Part shown: positions 18,713 through 27,523 of the stretch, piece after piece | Position numbering within the stretch: position 1 is the first letter of the stretch | Layout of the letters: the number at the start of each line of letters is the position of its first letter | Source: RYN-428 sp035551995 | GTDB lineage: Bacteria > Planctomycetota > Phycisphaerae > Tepidisphaerales > Tepidisphaeraceae | DNA length: 64,000 bases | Assembly (NCBI GenBank): GCA_035551995.1 | Contig: DASZME010000022.1 | Coordinates: forward strand, 8,219-72,218 | Reading direction: 5' to 3' | The notes under the pieces: generated by a model | What the model was told of the DNA's origin: nothing | Databases searched by the model: none | Seen by the model: the letters and a program-made list of their open reading frames with translations, nothing else | Made by a program: the position numbers and the translations under genes

Positions 18713-19183
18713 TTATAACGTGATCCGGCGACCGTTTGGTCCGATCGCCTCGATACGGATTTCAAGATGGTCTTTGGGAAGCAAATCGGCGATTCGCGAC
18801 GCCCATTCGACCACCACGATACCCCCCTGCTCGAGCAGTTCCGAAAAGCCGATCGCTTCGAAATCATCGACGCCGTTGACGCGATAGGCGTCGAGGTGAT
18901 AGACGATCAGCCGGCCGGTTTCATAGACATTGAGCAACATGTATGTGGGGCTGCTGACCGAGCGAACATCTCCGCCGAGACCCTGGAGCAGGCCGCGGAC
19001 GAATTGGGTTTTGCCGGCGCCGAGATCGCCGTGAAGGGCCAAACATTCACCGCCGCGCAATGATCGTGAAAAATCGGCGGCGATCGCCTGCGTCTGCTCG
19101 GCACTCTTGGATAGATGAATCACAGCCGCGATTGTCGCGAAGCGGAGAGGATGTAGAAACAGTGCGGCCGATATTTTTACCAT
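18713..19183 (-). CDS. tsaE: tRNA threonylcarbamoyladenosine biosynthesis ATPase TsaE
   Basis: A 156-residue P-loop protein needed with TsaB and TsaD for the t6A37 modification of ANN-decoding tRNAs. The Walker A motif is HGDLGAGKTQFVRG; SPTYMLLNVYE and VYHLDAYRV match the TsaE core (Walker B-like region), and VVVEWASR is the conserved EW motif. Length fits the family with the ATG at 19183; a GTG just before IHLSKSAEQ is an alternative start. tsaB and tsaD are not in the window. Transcription is away from the repeat cluster on its 5' side. Confidence 0.92.
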   Translation of the reverse strand: MVKISAALFLHPLRFATIAAVIHLSKSAEQTQAIAADFSRSLRGGECLALHGDLGAGKTQFVRGLLQGLGGDVRSVSSPTYMLLNVYETGRLIVYHLDAYRVNGVDDFEAIGFSELLEQGGIVVVEWASRIADLLPKDHLEIRIEAIGPNGRRITL

Positions 19184-19212
19184 GCGCGGCGTTCGCGGGC
19201 TGGAGCGGTTCT

Positions 19213-19823
19213 TAGAGCAGTTTTCAAATTGCCGGCGCGTTTCCGCGTTTAGCGGCAATACGGTTCACCTAAGACGAATGGGTACGAATGCCCAGACGCC
19301 GAGACTCAGAGAAGAAAGGGAAGAACGAGAGATTCTGAAATTTGGTGTCGTCAAAAACCAGTGCGTTTTTGCTCTTCTTCTCTTTTATTCTCTTTTTATC
19401 TCGGCGATTCGGCGTCTGGGCGTTCAACTCAATCTTCTATTAGAGCGTTTTTCAGTTTGGTAGCGCGTGCGACGTTTCGTTGACGATCGCGTGGTTGATC
19501 GTTTGGTGGCGACGCCGGTTCTGAGGTACTCCGAAGAGCCGGATCGAAGCATCGCCGAATCCGGCTCTTCGGAGTACCTCAGAACCGGCGTCGGGTGATG
19601 AAACTGGTGCCCACGCACGTTGGACGCGACAGCAACCTGGGAAACGCTTTAAGTAAACCGTATTGCGTTTAGCGGTCACGCTTGCGGGAAGTGATTCGCG
19701 TCGCAAGGTCGCTTCACCAACATGAGAAGTGCATTAGGTTGGTCGATTCGTCTTCAATTACGAAACACGCCCCGCAAGCGGGGCCGCTAAACGCAGAAAC
19801 TACAGCGACTTGAAAATTGCCTA
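19213..19823. repeat. Nested inverted-repeat elements between tsaE and thiL
   Basis: The gene-free interval is filled by repeats. Outer ends: TA then GAGCAGTTTTCAAATTGCC (from 19215) on the left, and TA then GGCAATTTTCAAGTCGC read leftwards from 19821 on the right. Both are followed inward by a TTTCYGCGTTTAGCGGC block. Inside lie a second inverted repeat GCCCAGACGCCGAG (19288-19301) versus CGGCGTCTGGGC (19410-19421), and the MITE listed separately. The right end supplies the TAG stop codon of thiL. Confidence 0.7.
19443..19649. mobile_element. 207-bp MITE with IS630-like terminal repeats
   Basis: Flanked by TA dinucleotides (19441-19442 and 19650-19651), as left by IS630/Tc1-mariner insertion. 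The left end is GAGCGTTTTTCAGTTTGG; the right end, read inward on the minus strand, is AAGCGTTTCCCAGGTTGCTG. The right end matches 23 of 25 bases of the IS630-like left end at 63865-63889; the left end matches 20 of 25. It contains no gene, only a perfect 34-bp inverted repeat at its centre (19511-19544 with 19559-19592). Confidence 0.75.
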
Positions 19824-20726
19824 AAGAGTGTGCTGCCAACCTTTGGGCGCGAGTTCCGCGCGACGATCCGCCCGCTGTATCCAGACTCCAGGTTCGCAAA
19901 CGATCGTTCCCACGCGGATCATGCCTTGAATGGTCGGCGTTCTTGCGACGGTAAAGAGCAACTCGTGATCTTCGCCATCATGAAGCGCATGGTCCAGAGG
20001 CGATTGGCCGTCGCGCCGGGAAAGTTCGATCGCGTCTAAATGGATCGGAACCGCATCCGCGTCGATGATGGCGCCGACATGGCTTTGATCGCAGATCTGG
20101 CGGAGGTCGCGCGACAGGCCGTCGCTGATATCGAGCATGGCGGTGATTCCCCCGGCGCCGGCCAGTTCGCGAGCGAGCGTGATCCGCGGCACAAAGTTCA
20201 TATGGCGGCCAAGAATGCTTCCGCCAAGCCGTCCCGTGACATAGATGCCGTCGCCCGGTTTGGCGCCGGAGCGGGTGATCGGCTGGGTGCCCGCGCTTTT
20301 CCCGAGGATGGAAACGGTGACGGCAAGTTTGCCGGCCCAGGAGCCTGTATCGCCGCCGACGAGCGTACAGTCAAACGCATCGGCGGCTTCGCGAAGGCCC
20401 AGATAAAGCTCCTTGGCGTAATCGATTCCCGCGCCATTCGGCAGCGCCACACTGACCACCGCCGCGGCCGGCAGACACGCCATCGCCGCACAGTCCGAGA
20501 GATTGCGATTCATCGCCTTGGCCCCGATGTGGCGGGGGCTATGTATTGCGCTATCGAAGTGAATGCCATCAAGCGCCTGATCGATGCCGACGAGCAGAAG
20601 ATCGGCGGCATTCCACTTCAACACCGCCAGATCGTCCCCCTGGGGAACGGGAACGAACTCGCTCGGCGCATGTTGGGACTTGATCCATTCGATAAGGTCG
20701 AATTCGCCGGGCATCGACTCAATCAT
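19821..20726 (-). CDS. thiL: Thiamine-monophosphate kinase ThiL
   Basis: A 301-residue ATP-dependent kinase that makes thiamine pyrophosphate from thiamine monophosphate, the last step of thiamine synthesis. Family marks: PQGDDLAVL and LLLVGIDQALDGIHF (metal and ATP binding), KAMNRNLSDCAAM, GGDTGSW and DISDGLSRDL. Slightly shorter than many homologues, and its TAG stop is made by the edge of the repeat element, so its last residues may have been altered by that insertion. An in-frame ATG four codons in (20714) is an alternative start. Confidence 0.93.
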   Translation of the reverse strand: MIESMPGEFDLIEWIKSQHAPSEFVPVPQGDDLAVLKWNAADLLLVGIDQALDGIHFDSAIHSPRHIGAKAMNRNLSDCAAMACLPAAAVVSVALPNGAGIDYAKELYLGLREAADAFDCTLVGGDTGSWAGKLAVTVSILGKSAGTQPITRSGAKPGDGIYVTGRLGGSILGRHMNFVPRITLARELAGAGGITAMLDISDGLSRDLRQICDQSHVGAIIDADAVPIHLDAIELSRRDGQSPLDHALHDGEDHELLFTVARTPTIQGMIRVGTIVCEPGVWIQRADRRAELAPKGWQHTL

Positions 20727-20730
20727 ACAC

Positions 20731-20780
20731 CGAAGACGGATGATCCACGAAGGACACGAATGGGCACGAATAATTCAAAT
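20731..20780 (+). repeat. Dispersed 'ATCCACGAAGGACACGAA' repeat copy
   Basis: ATCCACGAAGGACACGAATG followed by GGCACGAA, just upstream of thiL. It belongs to the same family as the tandem elements at 26301-26520. Positions 20731-20764 match CRISPR spacer 127 (58709-58742) at 31 of 34 bases. The remaining ~230 bp up to 21010 show no gene. Confidence 0.75.
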
Positions 20781-21010
20781 GTGAATGGTGAGGGTATAGA
20801 TGACGAATGCGCTCGGAGAGATGCCGATTCGGAAGCGTTAACCACGGATCGCGCGGCGCCGTGGACAACACAAAGCCGATTGGATCATCGCTTGCTATGT
20901 GTGCGATCATCCGCGAGATCGGTGACGGCGGCGCATCGGTTCGACCTCGTCCGTGGGTCACATTCCTTTACTTGCGATCAATTCGCGCGCCGCAAGTTGT
21001 GGGCGATTAC

Positions 21011-24000
21011 TCAATATTGCTCCCCAAAATCCCCGGCAAAGGTGTTTTGATTGGCCACCACCGTTACCGTCCACCCTTGCGCGCCTTCCTCGGCAGTCCA
21101 CGGCGTGCCCGGATACACAGCGGCGCGGATCGTATAAGTACCGGGCGCCAGGCCCGTAAAGGAATAGCCGCCGCTGCTGCCTGTAATGACGTAGGGGTCG
21201 CCGGTGACGTATTGGCCGGAGTTATTGAGGTCGATATAGACAGCCCAGTTATAGACGCCGTAGCCATTGGAGTTGTTGTAGACGGTCCCAAACAAACCGC
21301 CGCTGGCTTGGGATTCGCCAAAGGGTCCGCCATTGACGGTCTGACCGACGTACACGGCGGCGGTCCAGCCGAGGCGCCCCTGGTCGGTGGTATATCCGGA
21401 TTGCGGTACGACGCGGACGATGTAGTTGCCGGCGGACAGCCCGGCGAACGTGTAGGTTCCGGTGCTGTCGGTTGTCGTGACGGGATCGCCGCTGACATAT
21501 GAGCCGGAGTTGCCGAGGTCGATGTAGACTTGCCAGCCGGTCAGGCCGGCTTCGCCGGATCCTTGCGAGCCGTCGCCGTTGGCGTCGTCGTAGACGACTC
21601 CGGCGATTGTGCCGGTGGGCCGCGCTTCGCCGAAGTCGCCGCCGACGGCGTTCATGCTTGCGCTCACCGTGGCGGTGTATCCGGTACTGCCCTGAGTCGT
21701 GTTGTAGCCCGCCTGAGAATAGACGGCGACGGTGTATGATCCCGGCGTCATGCCCTGGAATGTATAATTGCCGTTGGCGTCGGTGATGACGTAGGGATCG
21801 CCGGTCTGGAAGTAACCGGCGTTGGCCAGATCGAGATAGATATACCAACCGGCCAGGCCCGGGTCGCCGGGGTCCTGATTGCCGTCGTTATTGAGGTCGC
21901 TGTAGACCGTTCCCGAAATGCTTCCGCCGTTCTGTTGAACCTCGCCGATCGGAGCGACATTTGTCGCCTGACCGGCGGTAACGGTTGCGCTGGCGCCGGC
22001 GTTGTTTGCCGGAGAGGTCTGCGTATATCCGCTGGCCGCTTCGACATACACCGTGTAGGCGCCGGGTTGCAGACCGGCAAAAGTGTAGTCGCCGTTTTGA
22101 TCGGTGGTGGCGGTGGGATCGCCGTTCTCGAATTGGCCGGCGCCGTTCAAGTCGATGAAAACGGTCAATCCCGCGACGCCGGCTTCCCCGCTGTCGCGCG
22201 TGCCGTTGCCGTTGGCGTCGTTGTAGACGACGCCGGACAAACTGCCTGCGCCGGCCGTGGGCGTCGATTGCACCGGCGCGCTCAGATCGCCGTTGAGTCC
22301 AAGCGTATAGGCTCCGGTTTCGGTTTCTCCGGAAACGAAAACGCCGATGCCGTAGGTGACGCCGGGCGTCGCGGTGAATGTCACCTGCGCCATTGAAGTA
22401 TCGCCGGCGTTGGTGTCGGAACCGACGGTCGTCCACCCGTTGGTTCCCTGTTGCGCGATCAGCAATTGGGGAGTGAATGCAGTGGAATCGATCGTGATGA
22501 CGGCCTGCCCGTCGCTGTTGGCGGTGAATGTGTAGAAGTCGTAATTGACGCCAGCGTCATCCTGGAACGAATTGGGGCCAAGGTTCTCGCCGATCGTCTG
22601 CGTCGTCGTGGTCGTGGTGGGAGTTGGAGTTGGAGTTGGAGTTGGAGTTGGCGTGGGGGTGGGCGTTGGATTGGGCATGGGCGTGACGGCCGCAACCGTG
22701 CCGTAATCGAAAAGCTGAATCGACTGCACGAGTTTATCGCCGCTGATGGTGATGTATCCGCCGCTGCCGTCGTTTTGATTTCCCTGGGTGTTTGTCGCCC
22801 ACGGATTGCGCAGTTCGATGGTATTGTCGCCGACGTCGACGGAAACCACCGAATAAGCGTGTCCGGTGAAAAGTCCGCTGGGCAGCGGATCGGCCCCATT
22901 TGCCGGCTGCTGCGTGCATACATCGACCAGGTCGCCCGCGTTCAACGGAGTCGCGATCGCCTTCAATAGCGCCGCGGCGGTGTTGTAGGTATTGCTCCGA
23001 ACATCGACGGCGTCGGTGCTGCCGAACGCCATCATGGATTCGGAAGGCAATCCGCCCTGAATACCGTCATAGCTGTTTGGAGCGGTGCTCTTGGGCCGGA
23101 AGTAGGTCCACGCCTTTTCCAGGACCGAAACCCAGATCGCCTTATCGCCTGGAATGCCGGCAAAAATGGTGTCGCCGTTGGCGTTCACCGGAAACGTGTC
23201 GTCGACTTGCTCGTCGACTTCATGGCCATTGTTCTGGAACTTGACGAGGAAATCGCCGTCGGCCTGCGGCACGATGTCCTGCTCGATCAATCCGGGGTCG
23301 TCGCGGGCGATCGTGGAGATAATCGACATGTAGTAGCAATCGCCGATGTATTGTTGGATCACATCGTCGGGCGAGGGGCCGCCGGCGCCCCAAAGTTGAT
23401 ACCCTTCGGCGGCGGTAAAAGCCTGATATTGGACGAATCCGGACGACTGCGCCAACGTCGCGCTGATGGTTGGCTCCGACACGGCGCCGGTCGCCCCAAA
23501 CGTCGCCCCGAACGCCGCCGGTTTCATCACCTCCACTGGTGCGATTGTGTTGTCGGGCTTGAGCCCATGGACCAAAAGAGCGAATCCGTCGGTGCTCTTG
23601 ATTTTGTACTTCTTGGGCGGCGTCACCTTGACCTTGGCGGCGCCGACCGAGGGCGTGTTGTCGGCCACGAAGCCGTGCTCGATATCGATATAGTAAGTGT
23701 CCGGATTGAGGTGCTGTGAAATACTCAAGACTGGTTTGCTATTCGTCCACCCGGTATTGAGCAGCGTGCCATCGGCATACAGGAGATAAACGTTGTCCTT
23801 CTCGAGCAAATTCGACAGTTTCAGACTCAAGTTGATGTTGGAAGTCACCTCAACCTGATAAACGGTGTCGGTTGAATTAACACCAACCGTACCTTTGACC
23901 GCGTGAGTGGAGCCCAAGGCGACTGCGCCAAGATCGGTAGCGCCCGCGGTAAGACCCGAGCCGTCGCCCACGGCGGCAACCGCCGCGCTGAGTAGCCGGC

Positions 24001-24100
24001 GACACTCCATCTGCTCGACGGTCGGCTGCCCCGAAAGCGACCTGGATTTTCGATTCAGACCCCGACCCCGTAGACTCGCAGCCGCAACAAGATATGACAT
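21011..24100 (-). CDS. Exported calpain-like cysteine protease with PPC and SdrD B-like domains
   Basis: A 1029-residue secreted protein. Near the N-terminus is MECRRLLSAAV, a LEPR-xLL-type motif. A calpain (C2) catalytic domain follows with all three active-site residues: Cys255 in IGDCYYMS, His414 in FTGHAYSV and Asn432 in LRNPWAT. Then come a (PT)n linker (about 476-494), a bacterial pre-peptidase C-terminal (PPC) type domain (about 500-610), and four to five SdrD B-like repeats (NDANGNGTRDSGEAGVAGL and similar, each ending in GDYTFAGLQPGAYTV-like strands). It probably acts outside the cell or at the surface. The calcium needs and target are unknown. Confidence 0.9.
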   Translation of the reverse strand: MSYLVAAASLRGRGLNRKSRSLSGQPTVEQMECRRLLSAAVAAVGDGSGLTAGATDLGAVALGSTHAVKGTVGVNSTDTVYQVEVTSNINLSLKLSNLLEKDNVYLLYADGTLLNTGWTNSKPVLSISQHLNPDTYYIDIEHGFVADNTPSVGAAKVKVTPPKKYKIKSTDGFALLVHGLKPDNTIAPVEVMKPAAFGATFGATGAVSEPTISATLAQSSGFVQYQAFTAAEGYQLWGAGGPSPDDVIQQYIGDCYYMSIISTIARDDPGLIEQDIVPQADGDFLVKFQNNGHEVDEQVDDTFPVNANGDTIFAGIPGDKAIWVSVLEKAWTYFRPKSTAPNSYDGIQGGLPSESMMAFGSTDAVDVRSNTYNTAAALLKAIATPLNAGDLVDVCTQQPANGADPLPSGLFTGHAYSVVSVDVGDNTIELRNPWATNTQGNQNDGSGGYITISGDKLVQSIQLFDYGTVAAVTPMPNPTPTPTPTPTPTPTPTPTTTTTTQTIGENLGPNSFQDDAGVNYDFYTFTANSDGQAVITIDSTAFTPQLLIAQQGTNGWTTVGSDTNAGDTSMAQVTFTATPGVTYGIGVFVSGETETGAYTLGLNGDLSAPVQSTPTAGAGSLSGVVYNDANGNGTRDSGEAGVAGLTVFIDLNGAGQFENGDPTATTDQNGDYTFAGLQPGAYTVYVEAASGYTQTSPANNAGASATVTAGQATNVAPIGEVQQNGGSISGTVYSDLNNDGNQDPGDPGLAGWYIYLDLANAGYFQTGDPYVITDANGNYTFQGMTPGSYTVAVYSQAGYNTTQGSTGYTATVSASMNAVGGDFGEARPTGTIAGVVYDDANGDGSQGSGEAGLTGWQVYIDLGNSGSYVSGDPVTTTDSTGTYTFAGLSAGNYIVRVVPQSGYTTDQGRLGWTAAVYVGQTVNGGPFGESQASGGLFGTVYNNSNGYGVYNWAVYIDLNNSGQYVTGDPYVITGSSGGYSFTGLAPGTYTIRAAVYPGTPWTAEEGAQGWTVTVVANQNTFAGDFGEQY

Positions 24101-24304
24101 CGGAGAACTCCCTGAAAACCCTTAAAATGGACGCGATGCCTTATAGGGTACTAGAGGTCGCGTCTTTAGTAAATATGCGACAGGGGCTCTGTTCTCCGTT
24201 GCGCGTCGTCGCGGACCGCCACCGCGCAAAACCGAGCGACGTGGGGGGTTGATCCCGTGGCTTTGAAAATGGTGCGATGGGACAATTTCTCCTACTATTT
24301 CGCC

Positions 24305-26284
24305 ATGAGCATCCAAACCGCGACAGACGTTGGGAGCCTGATGGAATGTGAAGATGATTCGATTTATTCGATCACGACCAAGGCGCCGGGGCCGGCGGGG
24401 AAATTGCCGTTGACGGATGACATGCTTCGGAACTGGGCCAGCGGGGATTTGTTTGGACTGACGCAGGATGCGGGAATGGGGTGGGATCCGTCGCAACTTG
24501 GACGGCGGGAATTTTTGATTCTTTCAACCTCGGGCGGGTTACGGGCGGAGGATGGGTCGCCGATCGCGCTGGGATATCACACCGGTCATTGGGAAATCGG
24601 CCTGCTCGCTCAATCGGCGGCGCGGGAGTTCAAGAAACTCGGGTGCATTCCGTTTGCCGGCTCGGTTACGGATCCTTGCGATGGGCGAACGCAGGGGACG
24701 CGCGGGATGATGGACAGTCTGCCATTTCGCAATGATGCGGCCATCGTATTTCGGCGGCTGATTCGGTCGTTGCCGAGGCGGTCGGGGGTGATGGGCGTAG
24801 CGACGTGCGACAAAGGATTGCCGGCGATGATGATGGCGCTGGCCGGCGCGGGTGATCTGGCGACAATACTTGTGCCGGGCGGCGTGACGCTGCCGCCGAT
24901 CGACGGGGAGGACGCGGGGAAGGTGCAGACGCTGGGCGTGCGCTATGCACACGGCGCGGTGACGCTCGACGAGGCGGCGGAACTCGGATGCAAGGCGTGC
25001 GGATCGCCGGGCGGCGGATGTCAGTTTCTTGGGACGGCCGCGACTTCGCAGGTGGTCGGCGAAGCCCTGGGGCTTTCGTTGCCGCACTCGGCGTTGGCGC
25101 CTTCGGGGCAACGGGTCTGGGTCGATCTGGCGGCACGGTCGGCGCGGGCGCTGGTTCATCTTGTAAAACGAGCGATCACAACCAAAGACGTCGTCACGCC
25201 CGCTTCGGTGCGCAACGCGATGGCGGTGCATGCCGCGTTTGGCGGATCGACGAATCTGTTATTGCATATTCCTGCGATCGCGCATGCGGCCGGATTGGCC
25301 CGGCCGACGGTCGAGGATTGGATCGCGGTCAACCACAAGACGCCGCGCCTGGTTGACGCGTTGCCCAACGGGCCGGTCGGTCATCCGACGGTCCAGGTTT
25401 TTTTGGCGGGAGGAACGCCGGAGGTGATGCTGCATCTTCGGGAACTGGGGATGCTGGACGAATCGTGTTTGACGGTGACCGGCGAGGCGCTGGGGAAGGT
25501 GTTGGATTGGTGGAAGACGAGCGATCGCCGCGAGAGATTTCGGGATATTCTTTACCGCAGCGACGGGATCGATCCCAATGATGTCATCATGTCCCCCGCC
25601 GTCGCCAAAGCGCGTGGCTTAAGCAGCACCGTCACGTTTCCCCGCGGCAATCTCGCTCCGCACGGCTCGGTGATTAAAAGCACGTCGATCGATCCGAGCG
25701 TGGTTGACGCCGACGGCGTTTATCGAAAAATCGGCCCGGCTCGTGTCTTTATCACCGAACGTGCCGTCATGCGCGCGATCAAGGACGACAAGATCAAGGC
25801 CGGCGACGTGATCGTGCTGATTTGCCGCGGACCGATGGGCGCCGGGATGGAAGAGATTTACCAAATCACCAGCGCGCTCAAGCAGCTTCCGTTCGGCAAA
25901 CATGTAGCCGTGCTGACCGACGCCCGTTTTTCCGGCGTTTCCACCGGCGCCTGCATTGGCCACATCGGTCCAGAAGCCCTCGCCGGCGGACCGATCGGAA
26001 AAGTCCTCGATGGCGATTTAATCGGCATCGTGATTGATCGCAATAATATGATAGGTTCGATCGATCTGGTCGGCCATGGCCAGGAACGATACGACCAAAA
26101 ATCGGCTGCGGAGATTTTGGCCGCTCGACCCCCCCGCCGCGACCTGGCGGCTGATCCGAATCTTCCCGCCGACACCCGCCTCTGGGCCGCCCTCCAAAAC
26201 GCCTGCGGCGGAACCTGGGGCGGCTGCGTCTATGACGCCGGTACTATCGAAAAATTGCTCGTCTCGCAAACAGGCGGCAAATGA
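24305..26284 (+). CDS. yjhG: YjhG/YagF-type dehydratase (IlvD/Edd family, D-xylonate dehydratase-like)
   Basis: A 659-residue iron-sulfur dehydratase closely resembling E. coli YjhG over its full length as far as I recall that sequence: PLTDDMLRNWASGDLFG, VTDPCDGRTQGTRGMMDSLP, GVATCDKGLPAMMMALA, CKACGSPGGGCQFLGTA, and VLTDARFSGVSTGACIGH. The three Cys-containing motifs are where the family binds its cluster. It should dehydrate a sugar acid such as D-xylonate to a 2-keto-3-deoxy acid. The ATG at 24305 aligns with the family start; an upstream GTG at 24257 is possible. No sugar-acid operon surrounds it. Confidence 0.9.
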   Translation: MSIQTATDVGSLMECEDDSIYSITTKAPGPAGKLPLTDDMLRNWASGDLFGLTQDAGMGWDPSQLGRREFLILSTSGGLRAEDGSPIALGYHTGHWEIGLLAQSAAREFKKLGCIPFAGSVTDPCDGRTQGTRGMMDSLPFRNDAAIVFRRLIRSLPRRSGVMGVATCDKGLPAMMMALAGAGDLATILVPGGVTLPPIDGEDAGKVQTLGVRYAHGAVTLDEAAELGCKACGSPGGGCQFLGTAATSQVVGEALGLSLPHSALAPSGQRVWVDLAARSARALVHLVKRAITTKDVVTPASVRNAMAVHAAFGGSTNLLLHIPAIAHAAGLARPTVEDWIAVNHKTPRLVDALPNGPVGHPTVQVFLAGGTPEVMLHLRELGMLDESCLTVTGEALGKVLDWWKTSDRRERFRDILYRSDGIDPNDVIMSPAVAKARGLSSTVTFPRGNLAPHGSVIKSTSIDPSVVDADGVYRKIGPARVFITERAVMRAIKDDKIKAGDVIVLICRGPMGAGMEEIYQITSALKQLPFGKHVAVLTDARFSGVSTGACIGHIGPEALAGGPIGKVLDGDLIGIVIDRNNMIGSIDLVGHGQERYDQKSAAEILAARPPRRDLAADPNLPADTRLWAALQNACGGTWGGCVYDAGTIEKLLVSQTGGK

Positions 26285-26300
26285 ATTAATTGAATCGTCG

Positions 26301-26520
26301 TTATCCACGGAGGACACGAAGGGCCACGAATAAGAATATGCAATTCGCAACTTGCATTCCTTCGTGTCCATTCGTGTCCTTCGTGGATCAATAGTTTCTT
26401 CTCTTGCAAAGCTGAAGAGCTGTTATCCACGAAGGACCCATGGGCCACGAATTAGAAAATGCGATTCGCATCTTTCATTTCTTCGCGTCCATTCGTGTCC
26501 TTCGTGGATCATTGATTTCT
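26301..26520. repeat. Two tandem hairpin copies of the 'TCCACGAAGGACACGAA' repeat
   Basis: Copy 1 (about 26301-26394) has arms TTATCCACGGAGGACACGAA and TTCGTGTCCTTCGTGGATCA in opposite orientation; copy 2 (about 26420-26515) repeats the design with TTATCCACGAAGGACCCATG and TTCGTGTCCTTCGTGGATCA. Loops contain AT-rich palindromes (GCAATTCGCAACTTGC, GCGATTCGC). They fill the whole space between two convergent genes. Confidence 0.8.
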
Positions 26521-26524
26521 TCGT

Positions 26525-27523
26525 TCATAAACCTGAATTACTCGAGTGCCCGGGAAAGATGCTCGCGGCGGGGTCGAGGTAGTGCTTGGCGAAATTAACC
26601 GCGATGCACGCTTCGCCAAAACCGGTGGCGATCAGTTTTAGTTTTCCGGAATAGGTCGCGACGTCTCCCGCCGCGAAAATGCCGGGCCGATTGCACTGCA
26701 TCATGCTGTCGACCCGAATGGAGGAACCTTCGAGGATGAGTCCCCAATCTTTTATCGGACCCAAAGAATTGCTAAACCCGATATTCACCAGCACGGCATC
26801 CAGTTCCAGCGTTTCTTCCTGTTTGCTGCGATTGTCATAGATGGTGGCGGAAGCGAGCTGGCCGTTGCCGCCGAGGGATTTAAGCTCGTGGAAGGTGCGG
26901 ATTTTAACCGTCGATTTCATCATCTGGGCGACGCTGTCTTCGTGAGCGCGAAATTGGTCGCGCCGGTGGATCAACGTCACGTGTTGCGCGACGGGACCGA
27001 GCGTATTGGCCCAATCCACGGCACTATCCCCCCCGCCGACGATGAGAACGCGCTTGCCTTGAAAGGCGGCGACTTCCTTGACGAAATAGTGCAAGCCTCG
27101 CCCTTCATAACCGGCGGCATTTGGCAAAGGCAACGTCTTGGCGCTAAAGGCGCCCATTCCCGCCGCGATCAGGATGGCCCGGGCGCCATGAGAGCCTTTG
27201 GACGTATGAATCGTGTAGTGTCGGGTTGTTTCGTCAAAATCCAGCTTTTTCACCTGCTCACCGAGACAGACGCCTGGACCATAGTGTAGGGCTTGTTCGA
27301 CCAGCTTCGCCGACAGGTCCTTGGCGAGAACCGCAGGAAAGCCGGCGACATCGTAGATGTATTTTTCCGGATAAAGTGTTGTAAGTTGCCCGCCAAGCAT
27401 ATCGAGAGAATCGATGAGTTTCACCGACATTCGCCGCAGCCCGGCATAGAACGATGCAAATAAACCAGTAGGACCGGCGCCAATGATGGCGAGATCGACA
27501 ACGGAAGATGGGGTTAATTCCAT
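26525..27523 (-). CDS. Ferredoxin/flavodoxin-NADP reductase, thioredoxin-reductase type
   Basis: A 332-residue FAD protein of the TrxR-like FNR class (as B. subtilis YumC). Two dinucleotide-binding motifs are present: DLAIIGAGPTGLFASFYAG for FAD and VLIVGGGDSAVDWA for NADPH, plus GIFAAGDVATYSG near the C-terminus. The redox CxxC of true thioredoxin reductases is absent, which supports electron transfer to ferredoxin or flavodoxin. I chose the ATG at 27523, right before the FAD-binding strand. Convergent with the dehydratase gene across the repeat pair. Confidence 0.9.
   Translation of the reverse strand: MELTPSSVVDLAIIGAGPTGLFASFYAGLRRMSVKLIDSLDMLGGQLTTLYPEKYIYDVAGFPAVLAKDLSAKLVEQALHYGPGVCLGEQVKKLDFDETTRHYTIHTSKGSHGARAILIAAGMGAFSAKTLPLPNAAGYEGRGLHYFVKEVAAFQGKRVLIVGGGDSAVDWANTLGPVAQHVTLIHRRDQFRAHEDSVAQMMKSTVKIRTFHELKSLGGNGQLASATIYDNRSKQEETLELDAVLVNIGFSNSLGPIKDWGLILEGSSIRVDSMMQCNRPGIFAAGDVATYSGKLKLIATGFGEACIAVNFAKHYLDPAASIFPGHSSNSGL

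Noticed and set aside
22610..22675. GTTGGAGTTGGAGTTGGAGT tandem repeat as an independent microsatellite element.
   Set aside because: It is the coding sequence of the Pro-Thr linker of the calpain-like protein read on the other strand.
26300..26430. TTATCCACG sequences resembling DnaA boxes near parB.
   Set aside because: They are part of the dispersed TCCACGAAGGACACGAA repeat, have G instead of A at the last position, and do not form a cluster with an AT-rich unwinding region or dnaA.
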